Assembly (NCBI GenBank): GCA_021784595.1 | Contig: JAJYHT010000021.1 | Coordinates: forward strand, 1-64,000 | Direction: 5' to 3' | Length of the DNA: 64,000 bases | DNA from: Bacillota bacterium | GTDB taxonomy: Bacteria > Bacillota > Sulfobacillia > Sulfobacillales > Sulfobacillaceae | Shown here: in pieces, positions 18,533-27,589 of the stretch | Position numbering within the stretch: the first letter of the stretch is position 1 | Layout: each line of letters starts with the position of its first letter | Translations under genes and position numbers: made by a program | The notes under the pieces: model-generated | What the model was told of the DNA's origin: nothing | The model's input: only the letters and a program-made list of their open reading frames with translations | The model's database searches: none

Positions 18533-19789
18533 ATGGCCGATTTATCCATTGACTTTGCAGGCATTAAGTCTCCTAATCCTTTTTGGCTGGCGTCTGGGCC
18601 TTTGACCAACACCGGATATCAAGTCAGTAAAGCTTTTGATGAAGGATGGGGGGGTGCAGTCTGGAAGACCATTGGCGATCCCGTCATCAATGTCAGTGCC
18701 AGACTGGCCTCCATCGATTATGGGGGACGTCGCATGATGGGTCTGAACAATATTGAGTTGATTTCAGATCGACCCCTTGACGACAATTTGCGGGAAATTG
18801 CGGAGGTCAAGCGACGGTTTCCCCATCACGCCGTGATTGTATCGATGATGTTTGAGTCCAACCCGCAAATTTGGGCAGAGATGGTCAAAAGGGTGCAAGA
18901 TACCGGCGCCGATGGCATCGAATTAAACTTTGGATGTCCGCATGGAATGAGTGAGCGCGGTATGGGGTCAATCATCGGGCAAGTGCCCGAATATGCTCAA
19001 ACGATTACGCGTTACGCGGCGGACGGATCTTCACTACCGGTGATTGTCAAACTCACACCCAATGTAACCGACGTGAGGCCGCCAGGCAAGGCAGCCATCC
19101 AAGGTGGGGCGGATGCGCTTTCTTTAATCAATACCATCAACAGTGTGATGGGTGTCGATATTGATTCATGGATGCCAATTCCCCAAATTGACGGACGGGG
19201 CTCGCACGGTGGCTATTGTGGTCCTGCCGTCAAGCCGATAGCGCTCCATATGCTCTCTAGCCTGTATAACGACAGAGCGGTTCGTGTGCCGCTGTGCGGA
19301 ATTGGCGGCATTGAGACCTGGCGCGACGCGGTAGAGTTCCTGCTGTTAGGTGCGGGAGCCGTGCAGGTTTGCACTGCCGCTATGCATTATGGATTTCGCA
19401 TCATAAATGATTTGACGCAAGGTTTGAACGATTATTTGGATCAGCGCGGAATTGCCCAAGTCAACCAGATCGTAGGCAAAGCAGCTATGCGGGTAGGTGA
19501 TTGGAATGATTTGCGGCTATCCTATTCCTACCAATTGGTTGCCAACATCCATGCCGACCAATGCATCGGATGCAATCTTTGCTACGTCGCCTGCGAAGAT
19601 GGGGCTCACCAATGCATTGATCGGATCCCGGGACAAAAAGCGCCGGTAGTGCGTGAAGCCGACTGTGTGGGTTGCAATCTATGTTCATTGGTCTGCCCGG
19701 TGCCCGATTGCATTGAAATGGTTCCGGTTGAGCACGCAGTCTCGGAAACCTGGCGACAACGGCAAGAACGCTTGACCAGTTTTTCTTGA
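18533..19789 (+). CDS. preA: NAD-dependent dihydropyrimidine dehydrogenase, FMN/Fe-S subunit (PreA)
   Basis: A 418-residue protein with a dihydroorotate-dehydrogenase-like FMN barrel (NFGCPHGMSERGMG, KLTPNVTDV, GIGGIETW). Two C-terminal 4Fe-4S motifs follow, CIGCNLCYVAC and CVGCNLCSLVCPVPDC. It reduces uracil or thymine with electrons from PreT. The ATG at 18533 has AGAGGAGGA upstream; an 84-base in-frame extension to 18449 has no such site. The long gap from preT is otherwise unremarkable. Confidence 0.94.
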   Translation: MADLSIDFAGIKSPNPFWLASGPLTNTGYQVSKAFDEGWGGAVWKTIGDPVINVSARLASIDYGGRRMMGLNNIELISDRPLDDNLREIAEVKRRFPHHAVIVSMMFESNPQIWAEMVKRVQDTGADGIELNFGCPHGMSERGMGSIIGQVPEYAQTITRYAADGSSLPVIVKLTPNVTDVRPPGKAAIQGGADALSLINTINSVMGVDIDSWMPIPQIDGRGSHGGYCGPAVKPIALHMLSSLYNDRAVRVPLCGIGGIETWRDAVEFLLLGAGAVQVCTAAMHYGFRIINDLTQGLNDYLDQRGIAQVNQIVGKAAMRVGDWNDLRLSYSYQLVANIHADQCIGCNLCYVACEDGAHQCIDRIPGQKAPVVREADCVGCNLCSLVCPVPDCIEMVPVEHAVSETWRQRQERLTSFS

Positions 19790-19819
19790 GGACAGATCTC
19801 ACTAAAAGGGGGTTCTAGG

Positions 19820-21202
19820 GTGAAGACATTGATTCGAAATGGCCACGTGGTGACTGCCATCGATGATTACCATGCGGATGTTCTGATTGTGGATGGCGTT
19901 ATCGAACAGATTGGCAAAACCTTGGCAGTTGAAGCCGACCGAGACATTGACGCTGCGGGATTACTGGTTATGCCGGGTGGAATTGATGCTCATACGCATT
20001 TTGACATGCCGTTTGGCGGGACTACCTCGTCTGATGATTTTTTGACTGGCACCCGTGCTGCAGCGTTTGGAGGCACTACCACCATTGTGGATTTTGCCAT
20101 TCAACAACGCGGACATTCAGTCCAAGAAGCATTTGAAACGTGGCTTGGCAAGGCAGAGGGCAAAGCGACCATTGATTATGGCTTCCACATGATTTTAAGC
20201 GAAGCTACATCCGAAACGCTGCATGATATGCAGGGCATGGTTGATCAGGGAGTCACCAGCTTTAAGATGTTTACGGCCTATCCCGGGGTCTTTATGGTTG
20301 ATGACGGGGGCATTTTCAAAGCGCTGCAACGGGCTGCAGACATAGGCGGACTGATTGCCATGCATGCTGAAAACGGCAGCGTGATTGATGTGCTGGTCGA
20401 ACAGGCGCTGGCGCGGGGGCAGAGCGCTCCTAAGTACCATGCGCTGACCAGACCGCCCGAAGCGGAAGCCGAGGCTACTCATCGCGGAATTGTTCTGGCG
20501 TCTTTGGCGAACGCACCGCTATATATTGTTCATTTATCGTCTTATCATGCGCTGGACGAGGTGGTCGCAGCCCGGGATCGAGGGCAACTCGTCTTTGCGG
20601 AAACGTGTCCGCAATATCTGTTTTTGTCCTACGACAATTATGAAGAACCTGGTTTTGAAGGCGCTAAATATGTGATGTCTCCTCCGCTTCGTCCGAAGGA
20701 GCATCAGGCCAAGTTGTGGAAAGGCTTGGGAACCAATGACCTCCAAGTGGTGTCAACCGATCACTGTCCGTTTTGCATGAAAGAGCAAAAGGCCTTGGGA
20801 GCCGACAACTTCGCCAAGATTCCCAACGGCGCACCCGGAGTAGAGACGCGCATGAGTCTGGTATATGACGGTGGCGTAGCGCAGCAGCGGCTGTCACTTA
20901 ATCGGTTCGTGGAGATTACCGCGACCGCTCCGGCCAAGCTGTTTGGTATGTTCCCCAAGAAGGGCACCATTGCGGTGGGTTCTGATGCCGACATTGTGTT
21001 GTTCGATCCGAACGGATCTACCTACTGGAGCGCAAAAACCGCCCATATGCGTGTTGATTACAATCCCTATGAGGGTCGCACCACAGTGGGTTCCGTGCGG
21101 ATGGTGTTGTCGCGCGGCGAAGTCATTGTGGATGCAGACACGTTTTATGGCCGTGATGGGCGAGGCCAATTTTTAAAGAGGAGCATTTTTAAAAATCCCT
21201 AA
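19820..21202 (+). CDS. hydA: Dihydropyrimidinase / D-hydantoinase
   Basis: A 460-residue cyclic amidohydrolase. The binuclear metal centre is complete: HTH in GGIDAHTHFDMP, the carboxylated lysine in SFKMFTAYPG, histidines in AMHAENG and IVHLSS, and Asp in STDHCPF. It opens dihydrouracil to N-carbamoyl-beta-alanine, and also acts on hydantoins. The start is GTG 19820, with an AAAAGGGGG site 8 bases before. Its stop codon overlaps the convergent PucR regulator by 4 bases, so neither gene has room for a separate terminator. Confidence 0.95.
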   Translation: MKTLIRNGHVVTAIDDYHADVLIVDGVIEQIGKTLAVEADRDIDAAGLLVMPGGIDAHTHFDMPFGGTTSSDDFLTGTRAAAFGGTTTIVDFAIQQRGHSVQEAFETWLGKAEGKATIDYGFHMILSEATSETLHDMQGMVDQGVTSFKMFTAYPGVFMVDDGGIFKALQRAADIGGLIAMHAENGSVIDVLVEQALARGQSAPKYHALTRPPEAEAEATHRGIVLASLANAPLYIVHLSSYHALDEVVAARDRGQLVFAETCPQYLFLSYDNYEEPGFEGAKYVMSPPLRPKEHQAKLWKGLGTNDLQVVSTDHCPFCMKEQKALGADNFAKIPNGAPGVETRMSLVYDGGVAQQRLSLNRFVEITATAPAKLFGMFPKKGTIAVGSDADIVLFDPNGSTYWSAKTAHMRVDYNPYEGRTTVGSVRMVLSRGEVIVDADTFYGRDGRGQFLKRSIFKNP

Positions 21203-22743
21203 ACAGTTGGCGGAATAAACGGCGTGAGACCGGTTTCTGGTTGGTGCGTGTAATGCCAGGCCGCCAGTGCGGCTTGCAGCGCCAAGCGGCGTTCGGGCTC
21301 CAAAAAGTCGTCTCCTAAAATGTGTGCCAACGTTCGCATGCGGGCATACAGAGTCTGGCGGTGGATGCCCAATTCCGCACTGGCGGCTTGCTTGGAATCA
21401 ATGTGGAATAAGAGCGCCTCAAGGGTTGAAAGCAATCGGGGGGCATCTTCTCGTTGAAGCAGGGAGCCTAACTCGGGACCAATAACCAGGCGCTCTAAGT
21501 CATGATGGCTGGTAGCCAAGATCCAGCGAAAGATGCCCATGGTGTTGTAACAGACAGGGCTTTTATGTTGGCATCGGGAGGTGGCTGCAGCGTCACTGGC
21601 CTCGGAAAAAGCTTCGTGCAAGTTGGCGGGGTCGCTGTAAGTCGTTGAAATGCCGGCCGAGGCGGTGATCTTGTGGCGCACTAGGAGAAGAGTCAGGGTG
21701 TTTGGTAAGCTCGCAATATATTTGGATCCGCCAATAACGACCAAGATGACGCGGTCCGTCTGATCCAGTTCGACGAGGGTGAGAATGGGAGTGAGCTGTC
21801 GGCGAATTCGAGATAGCAGGGCAGGAGAATTTTGATCGAATACAATAACGCGGTAGGATTGGCCGAGATTGAGGTTGAAGCGGGAGCGAAAACGTTGAAT
21901 TTGATAGGGAGCCGGAACCGCTTCAAACAATAAGTGCTCAAGCAGGGCAGCTTCCTCGCGCCGTCGCGTGCGATCCAGACTTTCGGTGCGGATAAAATCC
22001 TGCGCCAAGGCGGCGGTGGTGCGATCGACTGCTAGGTAGATGCGTTCGTCAATAGGGTTGCCAGGTTCTGCAATCAGCAGATCTCCGATGGGTTTTTCGA
22101 ATACCAGGACGGTCTGCCGAATGGCTGGATGAGGAGGTCCCAGGACGATAGGATGCAGGGCGATGTCTTCAAAGGGCCCGGGAATGGTTGGCCATGGTCC
22201 AAAGACGATAGGCGGGTCCAGGTCATCGTGGGATCGAAATATGGTGGGGCGAAGAATGCTTTCGTAGAGCAACTGCACAATTTTGGCCGCTCCCTCCGTA
22301 TTGAGCAGAGCTTGGCGAATTTTTAACGAGAGCGTTTCCAGGTCATCCATCATGCGGTGATGCTGGCTAATAACGAGACCATTGATATCCTGGGATAAAT
22401 CCAAGAACCGGACAGCTTGGGGGAAGACCACAATCGGAAACCGGTATTGATTGGCCAAGGCAATCATGTCGCTGGGAATCTGATGTAAATATCCTCCGAG
22501 CTCTATCACTAATCCTGACGCATTGGCTTCAATGAGTCCCATGAGGAATCGTGTTCTCAGTTCTCGGCTCGTCAGACCGACACCCGTGGCAAGAACGAGT
22601 TCGTGTCCTTGCAGGAAGTCCCCTAAGTTGGGGACTTCGCCCACATGAACCCAATGAATCCTGCGATCTGTGCCGTCGAGACCAGCCGCGAGGTATGCGT
22701 TCTGAAACAATGGGCGAGTGAGGACGTTTTGCACAGTAATCAT
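21199..22743 (-). CDS. PucR family transcriptional regulator
   Basis: A 514-residue regulator. An N-terminal PucR domain (MITVQNVLTRPLFQNAYLAA, HWVHVGEVPNLGDFLQGHELVL) is followed by a central GGDEF-like region and a C-terminal PucR-type helix-turn-helix (SKQAASAELGIHRQTLYARM). The family activates purine, pyrimidine or polyamine catabolism. A TAGGAGAATCTC leader precedes the ATG. It lies between the plus-strand dihydropyrimidinase and the aminotransferase genes and diverges from the latter, so it is the best candidate controller of the whole 13-27 kb island. The effector (uracil, dihydrouracil or beta-alanine) is unknown. Confidence 0.9.
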   Translation of the reverse strand: MITVQNVLTRPLFQNAYLAAGLDGTDRRIHWVHVGEVPNLGDFLQGHELVLATGVGLTSRELRTRFLMGLIEANASGLVIELGGYLHQIPSDMIALANQYRFPIVVFPQAVRFLDLSQDINGLVISQHHRMMDDLETLSLKIRQALLNTEGAAKIVQLLYESILRPTIFRSHDDLDPPIVFGPWPTIPGPFEDIALHPIVLGPPHPAIRQTVLVFEKPIGDLLIAEPGNPIDERIYLAVDRTTAALAQDFIRTESLDRTRRREEAALLEHLLFEAVPAPYQIQRFRSRFNLNLGQSYRVIVFDQNSPALLSRIRRQLTPILTLVELDQTDRVILVVIGGSKYIASLPNTLTLLLVRHKITASAGISTTYSDPANLHEAFSEASDAAATSRCQHKSPVCYNTMGIFRWILATSHHDLERLVIGPELGSLLQREDAPRLLSTLEALLFHIDSKQAASAELGIHRQTLYARMRTLAHILGDDFLEPERRLALQAALAAWHYTHQPETGLTPFIPPTV

Positions 22744-22783
22744 GAGATTCTCCTAGACAATGTGTCATATCAATCTAACGAAA

Positions 22784-22812
22784 TTGTACAAAATGACTGA
22801 TAAAATTATAAG
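22784..22812 (+). promoter_or_regulatory. Promoter for the aminotransferase and MmsA genes
   Basis: TTGTAC at 22784-22789 and TATAAG at 22807-22812 are separated by exactly 17 bases. The -35 box lies inside the palindrome TTGTACAA at 22784-22791, a possible regulator contact. The region is shared with the divergent PucR gene. Confidence 0.6.
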
Positions 22813-22872
22813 TCCCGTATTGCTACGATGAAGCTCAAGGGACAAAAATTTTGAGAAGAGAGGGAACAACCA

Positions 22873-24198
22873 ATGAGCGAAGTTGGTGATAAACAAAAGG
22901 AGTACTTGGTGCCCGGCATCTCCACCTACTACCAGGATCCCCTGATCTTGAGCCATGGCGAAGGGCGGCGTGTGGTGGACCAGGGGGGAACAAGTTATCT
23001 CGACTTTTTTGGGGGAATTTTAACGGTCTCCATTGGTCATGCCCACCCAGCTGTGACGGCCGCGGTAACAGACCAAGTAAAGCGTCTAGTCCACACCTCG
23101 ACGTTATACCTGACCGAACCTATGGTGGATTTAGCCGAGCGGCTGGCAGAAATTACGCCGGGGGATTTGCATCAAAGCTTCTTTACCACCAGCGGCACCG
23201 AAGCCAATGAAACAGCGATATCGATGGCGCAATTGGCTACCGGCCACAGTGAAATCATTGCGCTTCGTCACAGCTATTCCGGTCGCTCGCAATGGGCCAT
23301 GGGACTTACTGGGCAATCAGCGTGGAAATTGGGAGGGGCGGGCATGTCACTGCCGATCCGCCATGCCCATAACGCGTATTGCTACCGTTGCCCCTTTGGC
23401 AAGACGCCAGACCATTGTGGTTTGGAATGCGCACAGGATATGGATGAATTCATTCGCACCACGACGTCGGGACATATAGCGGCATTCATTGCCGAGCCGA
23501 TTCAAGGTGTGGGTGGGTTTATTACACCACCTGCAGCGTTTTTTCAAGAAACGGTGGGTATTGCCAAGAAGTATGGCGCACTCTTTATCGACGACGAGGT
23601 GCAAACCGGATTTGGGCGCACGGGGAAACCCTTCGGGATAGATCACTACGGCGTCAATCCGGACATCATGACTTTTGCCAAGGGTATGGCCAACGGATTT
23701 CCCATTGGGGCCACCATTGCGACTAAATCCGTGGCTCAACATTATGTTGGACCAACCATCTCCACGTTCGGTGGCAATCCCGTGTCAATGCGGGCGGCGT
23801 TGGCCACCCTCGACGTGATGGAGAACGAAAATTTGACCGAAAATGCCCGTGTCACCGGGGACCATTTGAGGCAAGGACTAGACATGTTGGCGGACCGCTA
23901 TCCCATTTTTGGAGATGTGCGCGGTAAAGGACTAATGCAAGGAGTCGAGATAGTGCGCCACGATAAGGTGCCCGCCGCTGATTTAGCGGGGGAATTTTTA
24001 GAGCGGACCAAAGCCCGTGGCTTATTGCTGGGTAAAGGTGGACTGTACGGCAATGTTATTCGCATTGCACCCCCGCTGACGGTGACCCCCAGCGAGGTGG
24101 ACGAAGCTTTGGCGATGATGGACGACGCCTTATCATCGATATATGCCGCCCATCTGGAGATTCATGACGTGCCCTCTACCCGGATTCAATATCAATAG
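22873..24198 (+). CDS. Class III aminotransferase, AGXT2 / beta-alanine aminotransferase type
   Basis: A 441-residue PLP enzyme. It has the substrate segment YLDFFGGILTVSIGHAHP, TTSGTEANETA, the cofactor region IDDEVQTGFGRTG and the Schiff-base lysine in TFAKGMANGFPIGA. It resembles alanine-glyoxylate aminotransferase 2 and the PydD-type beta-alanine aminotransferases. An unusual CYRCPFGKTPDHCGLEC segment holds four cysteines, as in some AGXT2-like bacterial members. It should turn beta-alanine into malonate semialdehyde, feeding the downstream dehydrogenase. Confidence 0.9.
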   Translation: MSEVGDKQKEYLVPGISTYYQDPLILSHGEGRRVVDQGGTSYLDFFGGILTVSIGHAHPAVTAAVTDQVKRLVHTSTLYLTEPMVDLAERLAEITPGDLHQSFFTTSGTEANETAISMAQLATGHSEIIALRHSYSGRSQWAMGLTGQSAWKLGGAGMSLPIRHAHNAYCYRCPFGKTPDHCGLECAQDMDEFIRTTTSGHIAAFIAEPIQGVGGFITPPAAFFQETVGIAKKYGALFIDDEVQTGFGRTGKPFGIDHYGVNPDIMTFAKGMANGFPIGATIATKSVAQHYVGPTISTFGGNPVSMRAALATLDVMENENLTENARVTGDHLRQGLDMLADRYPIFGDVRGKGLMQGVEIVRHDKVPAADLAGEFLERTKARGLLLGKGGLYGNVIRIAPPLTVTPSEVDEALAMMDDALSSIYAAHLEIHDVPSTRIQYQ

Positions 24199-24227
24199 GG
24201 TGGGGGAGGAAGAGGAGGACGAAAGAC

Positions 24228-25679
24228 GTGGCAGAACGACTGCAGCATGTTATTGGGGGCAGGCCAACCCCCGCTCAAGCGACCGAGTGGGATGTGGTAT
24301 ACAACCCAGCGACCGCTGAGGTGATAGGCGAAGTGCCTCTTGATGACGAAGGGGCAGTAGAGCGTGCGGTAACGGCCGCTCAAGCAGCGTTTGCATCGTG
24401 GTCCCAAACTCCGATTTTGGAGCGGGCACGGGTGATGTTTCGATATCGGGAGCTGTTGTGCACCCATCGCGAGGAACTTGCCGCTTTAGTGACCCGAGAG
24501 CATGGCAAGATTTTGTCCGACGCGTTCGGGGAAGTGGGGCGCGGCATTGAGGTGGTTGAACTGGCTGCGGGCGCGCCGAGTCTTCTCAAAGGCGAGGTGC
24601 TGCAAGAAGTAGCCCATGGCGTTGACGCGATGATGCTCCGCGTGCCGCTCGGTGTGGTGGCGGGCATTACGCCGTTTAATTTTCCCGCTATGATTCCAAT
24701 GTGGATGATCCCCCCGGCCATCGTGTCCGGAAATACATTTGTCTTAAAACCTTCCGAGCGCACACCGCTGACCTCATTGCGCCTGTTGGAACTGCTCTAT
24801 GCTGCGGGTCTTCCCCCTGGGGTGGTTAATCTGGTCCATGGAGGGCGTGTGGTGGTGGATGCGTTGCTGCAGCATCGGGGAATACGGGCCATTTCCTTTG
24901 TGGGATCTCAACCAGTGGCCGAGCATGTGTATCGCACAGCCGCGGCTTCTGGCAAACGGGTGCAGGCTTTAGGAGGCGCGAAAAATTTCCACGTTGTCAT
25001 GCCGGATGCTGACTTGGCGCGTACTGTGGAGGCCTTGGTGGCGTCGGCATACGGATCGGCGGGGGAACGCTGTTTGGCGGGATCTGTCGTGGTCGCGGTG
25101 GGAGATATTGCGGACCGGCTGGTGGAGGCAATGCGCTCCAAGGCTGAGCTCTTGCGAGTGGGATCAGGGACTATGCCGGAAACGGAAATGGGTCCCTTAA
25201 TCCGACCTGCCCACCGTCAACGGGTGGCCAACTACATCGACCGCGGAATCGGGGAGGGCGCTGCGTTGGTGGTTGATGGGCGATTGGGACGCTATCCTAG
25301 CCAGGGATTCTTTTTGGGGCCGACCCTGTTTGACCATGTCTCGCCGGAGATGGCCATAGCGCGCGAAGAGATTTTTGGCCCGGTCTTAAGCATTATGAGG
25401 CAACCTGATTTGGCTGCCGCAGTAGCTGTGGCTAACCAATCCGATTTCGGCAATACAGCGACTATTTACACGAATTCGGGCGCTGCTGCGCGGTATTTTC
25501 GCGACCACATTCAAGCTGGCATGGTAGGTGTCAACATTGGGGTGCCAGCACCTGTCGCCTGGTTTCCGTTTTCTGGTTGGAAGCATTCGTTTTACGGCGA
25601 TTTACATGCTACCGGCACAGATGCCTTCATGTTTTATACGGAGCGCCGTGTGACGACGACCCGTTGGTGGTCCGAATAA
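24228..25679 (+). CDS. mmsA: CoA-acylating (methyl)malonate-semialdehyde dehydrogenase
   Basis: A 483-residue aldehyde dehydrogenase of the MmsA branch. The usual catalytic-Glu segment is replaced by LGGAKNFHVVMPDAD, the CoA-dependent signature, and the catalytic Cys lies in GSAGERCLAG. It converts malonate semialdehyde to acetyl-CoA and CO2, or methylmalonate semialdehyde (from thymine) to propionyl-CoA. The start is GTG 24228, with GAGGAGGA upstream. It lies 29 bases after the aminotransferase and completes uracil breakdown to central metabolites. Confidence 0.93.
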   Translation: MAERLQHVIGGRPTPAQATEWDVVYNPATAEVIGEVPLDDEGAVERAVTAAQAAFASWSQTPILERARVMFRYRELLCTHREELAALVTREHGKILSDAFGEVGRGIEVVELAAGAPSLLKGEVLQEVAHGVDAMMLRVPLGVVAGITPFNFPAMIPMWMIPPAIVSGNTFVLKPSERTPLTSLRLLELLYAAGLPPGVVNLVHGGRVVVDALLQHRGIRAISFVGSQPVAEHVYRTAAASGKRVQALGGAKNFHVVMPDADLARTVEALVASAYGSAGERCLAGSVVVAVGDIADRLVEAMRSKAELLRVGSGTMPETEMGPLIRPAHRQRVANYIDRGIGEGAALVVDGRLGRYPSQGFFLGPTLFDHVSPEMAIAREEIFGPVLSIMRQPDLAAAVAVANQSDFGNTATIYTNSGAAARYFRDHIQAGMVGVNIGVPAPVAWFPFSGWKHSFYGDLHATGTDAFMFYTERRVTTTRWWSE

Positions 25680-25782
25680 CGGGATAAAAGATGCTCAATC
25701 GGCCGTGAGGCGGCGGGCACTGTGGTTCAACTGAGAGGCCTCGTGCGGGGTTGTCGTCAGCAATTGCTTTTAAGTGGACTGC

Positions 25783-25811
25783 TTGACCCAAGTGGGCAAA
25801 GGCGGTAATTT
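25783..25811 (+). promoter_or_regulatory. Promoter for cytosine deaminase
   Basis: TTGACC at 25783-25788, a 17-base spacer and TAATTT at 25806-25811. The 243-base gap after mmsA and this promoter suggest the deaminase can be expressed separately. Confidence 0.55.
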
Positions 25812-25922
25812 TAGCTTGGTTGCGGTAGCGGTTAACTGTGCACATGGGAATCCATTGGCGGTGGATCCATGCCGAACCGGAGGTGTGAAGCTACAGCAGA
25901 CGATTGGGAGGGTGGAGCAATC

Positions 25923-27233
25923 ATGTGGGATTGGAGTCACAGTCAGGAGTCTGGACCACTGCTGATCAAAAATGTCCATGTCAGTGCAGCGGACGGCCTG
26001 GTCGATGTGTTGATGGATGATGGCCTCATTGCGAAAATTGGTCCAAGCCTGACCTCAGTGAATCATGTGATTGATGCTGAGGGAGCTCTCATGGTGCCTG
26101 CGCTAGTGGACCCCCATGTCCACATGGATGCGGTGTTGACTGAAGGATTTCCCGAACCGAATCGCAGCGGCACCCTGTTGGAAGGTATTGAGCGGTGGAG
26201 CCAGCGCAAGGCGTACTTAACTGAAGAGGACATTATTTCCCGGGCAGAGGAAGGCATTCGTTGGCACATTGGCCACGGCGTTCTGAAAATTCGTTCCCAT
26301 GTTGATGTGTGCGACCCCAACTTAACAGCATTGAAAGCACTGATTAAAGTGAGGGAAAAGATCCGCCCCTGGGTTACCCTACAGTTGGTTGCTTTCCCAC
26401 AAGACGGTGTCTATTGCTTTCCCGATGGTCCTGAACTAATGGAAGAGGCGATGCGGCTGGGCGCGGATGTGGTGGGCGGAATTCCACATTATGAGTGGAC
26501 CCGCGAAGATGGCATACGCAATGTGGAATTGGCGTTTTCCTTGGCCGAGAAGTATGGCAAGCCTATTGATATCCACTGCGATGAAACGGATGATGAACAT
26601 TCGCGATTTCTGGAGACCGTGGCCAACTTGACCCGCCTCTACCAAATGGCCGGGAAGGTCACGGCCAGTCATACCACCGCAATGGGTTCGTACAACGATG
26701 CGTATGCTTTTAAACTGATTCGAATCTTGTCCAAAGCAGGAGTCAACATTGTGGCCAATCCTCTGGACAATGTGGTTCTGCAAGGGAGATTTGACACTTA
26801 TCCAAAACGGCGGGGCATGACGCGGGTCAAAGAGTTGATGACGGCGGGAGTAACAGTTGCTGCTGGGCACGACTCAATCATGGATCCGTGGTATCCGTTG
26901 GGTACCGCAAGCCAATTGTTTGTCGCGTCCATGCTCGCCCATGTAGGGCAATTAACCGGCGTCGAAGAACTTCATTGGGCCTTTGACAGTATTACCGGTG
27001 CGGGCGCCAAGGTGATGGAATTGCCGGCTTATGGCATTAGCGAAGGCAGTCGGGCCGATGTGGCGTTATTCGATGTCCCCACGACCACAGATGCCATTCG
27101 ATTGATTCCACGACCGCATTTTGTGATTGCTAATGGCATGCTGGTGGCTAAGACGCCTGTTGCAACGACAGAGGTGTGGTGGGAGCAAGAGCCAAAGGCG
27201 GTATCCTATTTGAGACCGGAATCCAATTTGTAG
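25923..27233 (+). CDS. codA: Cytosine deaminase (CodA-type amidohydrolase)
   Basis: A 436-residue amidohydrolase starting at ATG 25923 with GGTGGAG just before it. CodA landmarks are present: DPHVHMDAVLT (metal HxH), the long segment IRSHVDVCDP, QLVAFPQDG, HCDETDDEHSR, ASHTTAMGSYND and metal Asp in AAGHDSIMDPW. It deaminates cytosine to uracil, feeding the PreTA pathway, and may take isocytosine or creatinine-like substrates as relatives do. No CodB is adjacent; the NCS1 permease at 13.2 kb is the likely importer. Confidence 0.93.
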   Translation: MWDWSHSQESGPLLIKNVHVSAADGLVDVLMDDGLIAKIGPSLTSVNHVIDAEGALMVPALVDPHVHMDAVLTEGFPEPNRSGTLLEGIERWSQRKAYLTEEDIISRAEEGIRWHIGHGVLKIRSHVDVCDPNLTALKALIKVREKIRPWVTLQLVAFPQDGVYCFPDGPELMEEAMRLGADVVGGIPHYEWTREDGIRNVELAFSLAEKYGKPIDIHCDETDDEHSRFLETVANLTRLYQMAGKVTASHTTAMGSYNDAYAFKLIRILSKAGVNIVANPLDNVVLQGRFDTYPKRRGMTRVKELMTAGVTVAAGHDSIMDPWYPLGTASQLFVASMLAHVGQLTGVEELHWAFDSITGAGAKVMELPAYGISEGSRADVALFDVPTTTDAIRLIPRPHFVIANGMLVAKTPVATTEVWWEQEPKAVSYLRPESNL

Positions 27234-27307
27234 AATTTGAGTCATGAGAGGTGGGCGATCCCGGCGAACTTTTAGCCCACATTCAGTCGAGCGTAAAATG
27301 CATTAGG

Positions 27308-27349
27308 GAACATTGCCTCTCCCTCGTTGAGGGATGTCAGGCAATGTTC
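27308..27349 (+). terminator. Compound stem-loop after cytosine deaminase
   Basis: A perfect 11-bp outer stem, GAACATTGCCT at 27308-27318 with AGGCAATGTTC at 27339-27349. It encloses a second perfect 5-bp stem, CCCTC at 27321-27325 with GAGGG at 27329-27333. No clear U-tract follows, so it may be a weak terminator, an RNA-protection element or a two-sided protein site. Confidence 0.45.
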
Positions 27350-27518
27350 TCTCATGTGATGGTGCAGAGACAAGAGTCAAGATACCCAAAGCAGTAATCG
27401 ATACCTGGATGCCATTCAATCAATTTGGCGTCGACTCTCCCGCCCGGCAACAATTGGCCGGGGAGATCCGGCGTATCCAATTCGCAGATCGGTTTTACGC
27501 AGAGGACTTGACGAAGAA

Positions 27519-27553
27519 TTGGACCGGGAGCACGATGTGTGTTCCCGATCCAA
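27519..27553 (-). terminator. Probable terminator-like hairpin at the end of the MFS operon
   Basis: A 14-bp imperfect stem (12 of 14 pairs): arms at 27519-27532 and 27540-27553 around a 7-base loop. It lies 37 bases past the MFS stop codon on the minus strand. U-rich sequence is weak on that side; a T7 run lies outside it at about 27568 on the plus strand. Confidence 0.45.
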
Positions 27554-27589
27554 TCTTCTGGCGGGATTTTTTTGCAAGCGAAATAATGA

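Larger units (their letters stand above)
27234..27589. other. Convergent intergenic region with two large hairpins
   Basis: The region between codA and the convergent MFS gene. It holds two strong inverted repeats (listed separately). A plus-strand open frame at 27334-27651 runs into the MFS gene and shows no family features or ribosome site, so I treat it as noncoding. Confidence 0.5.
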
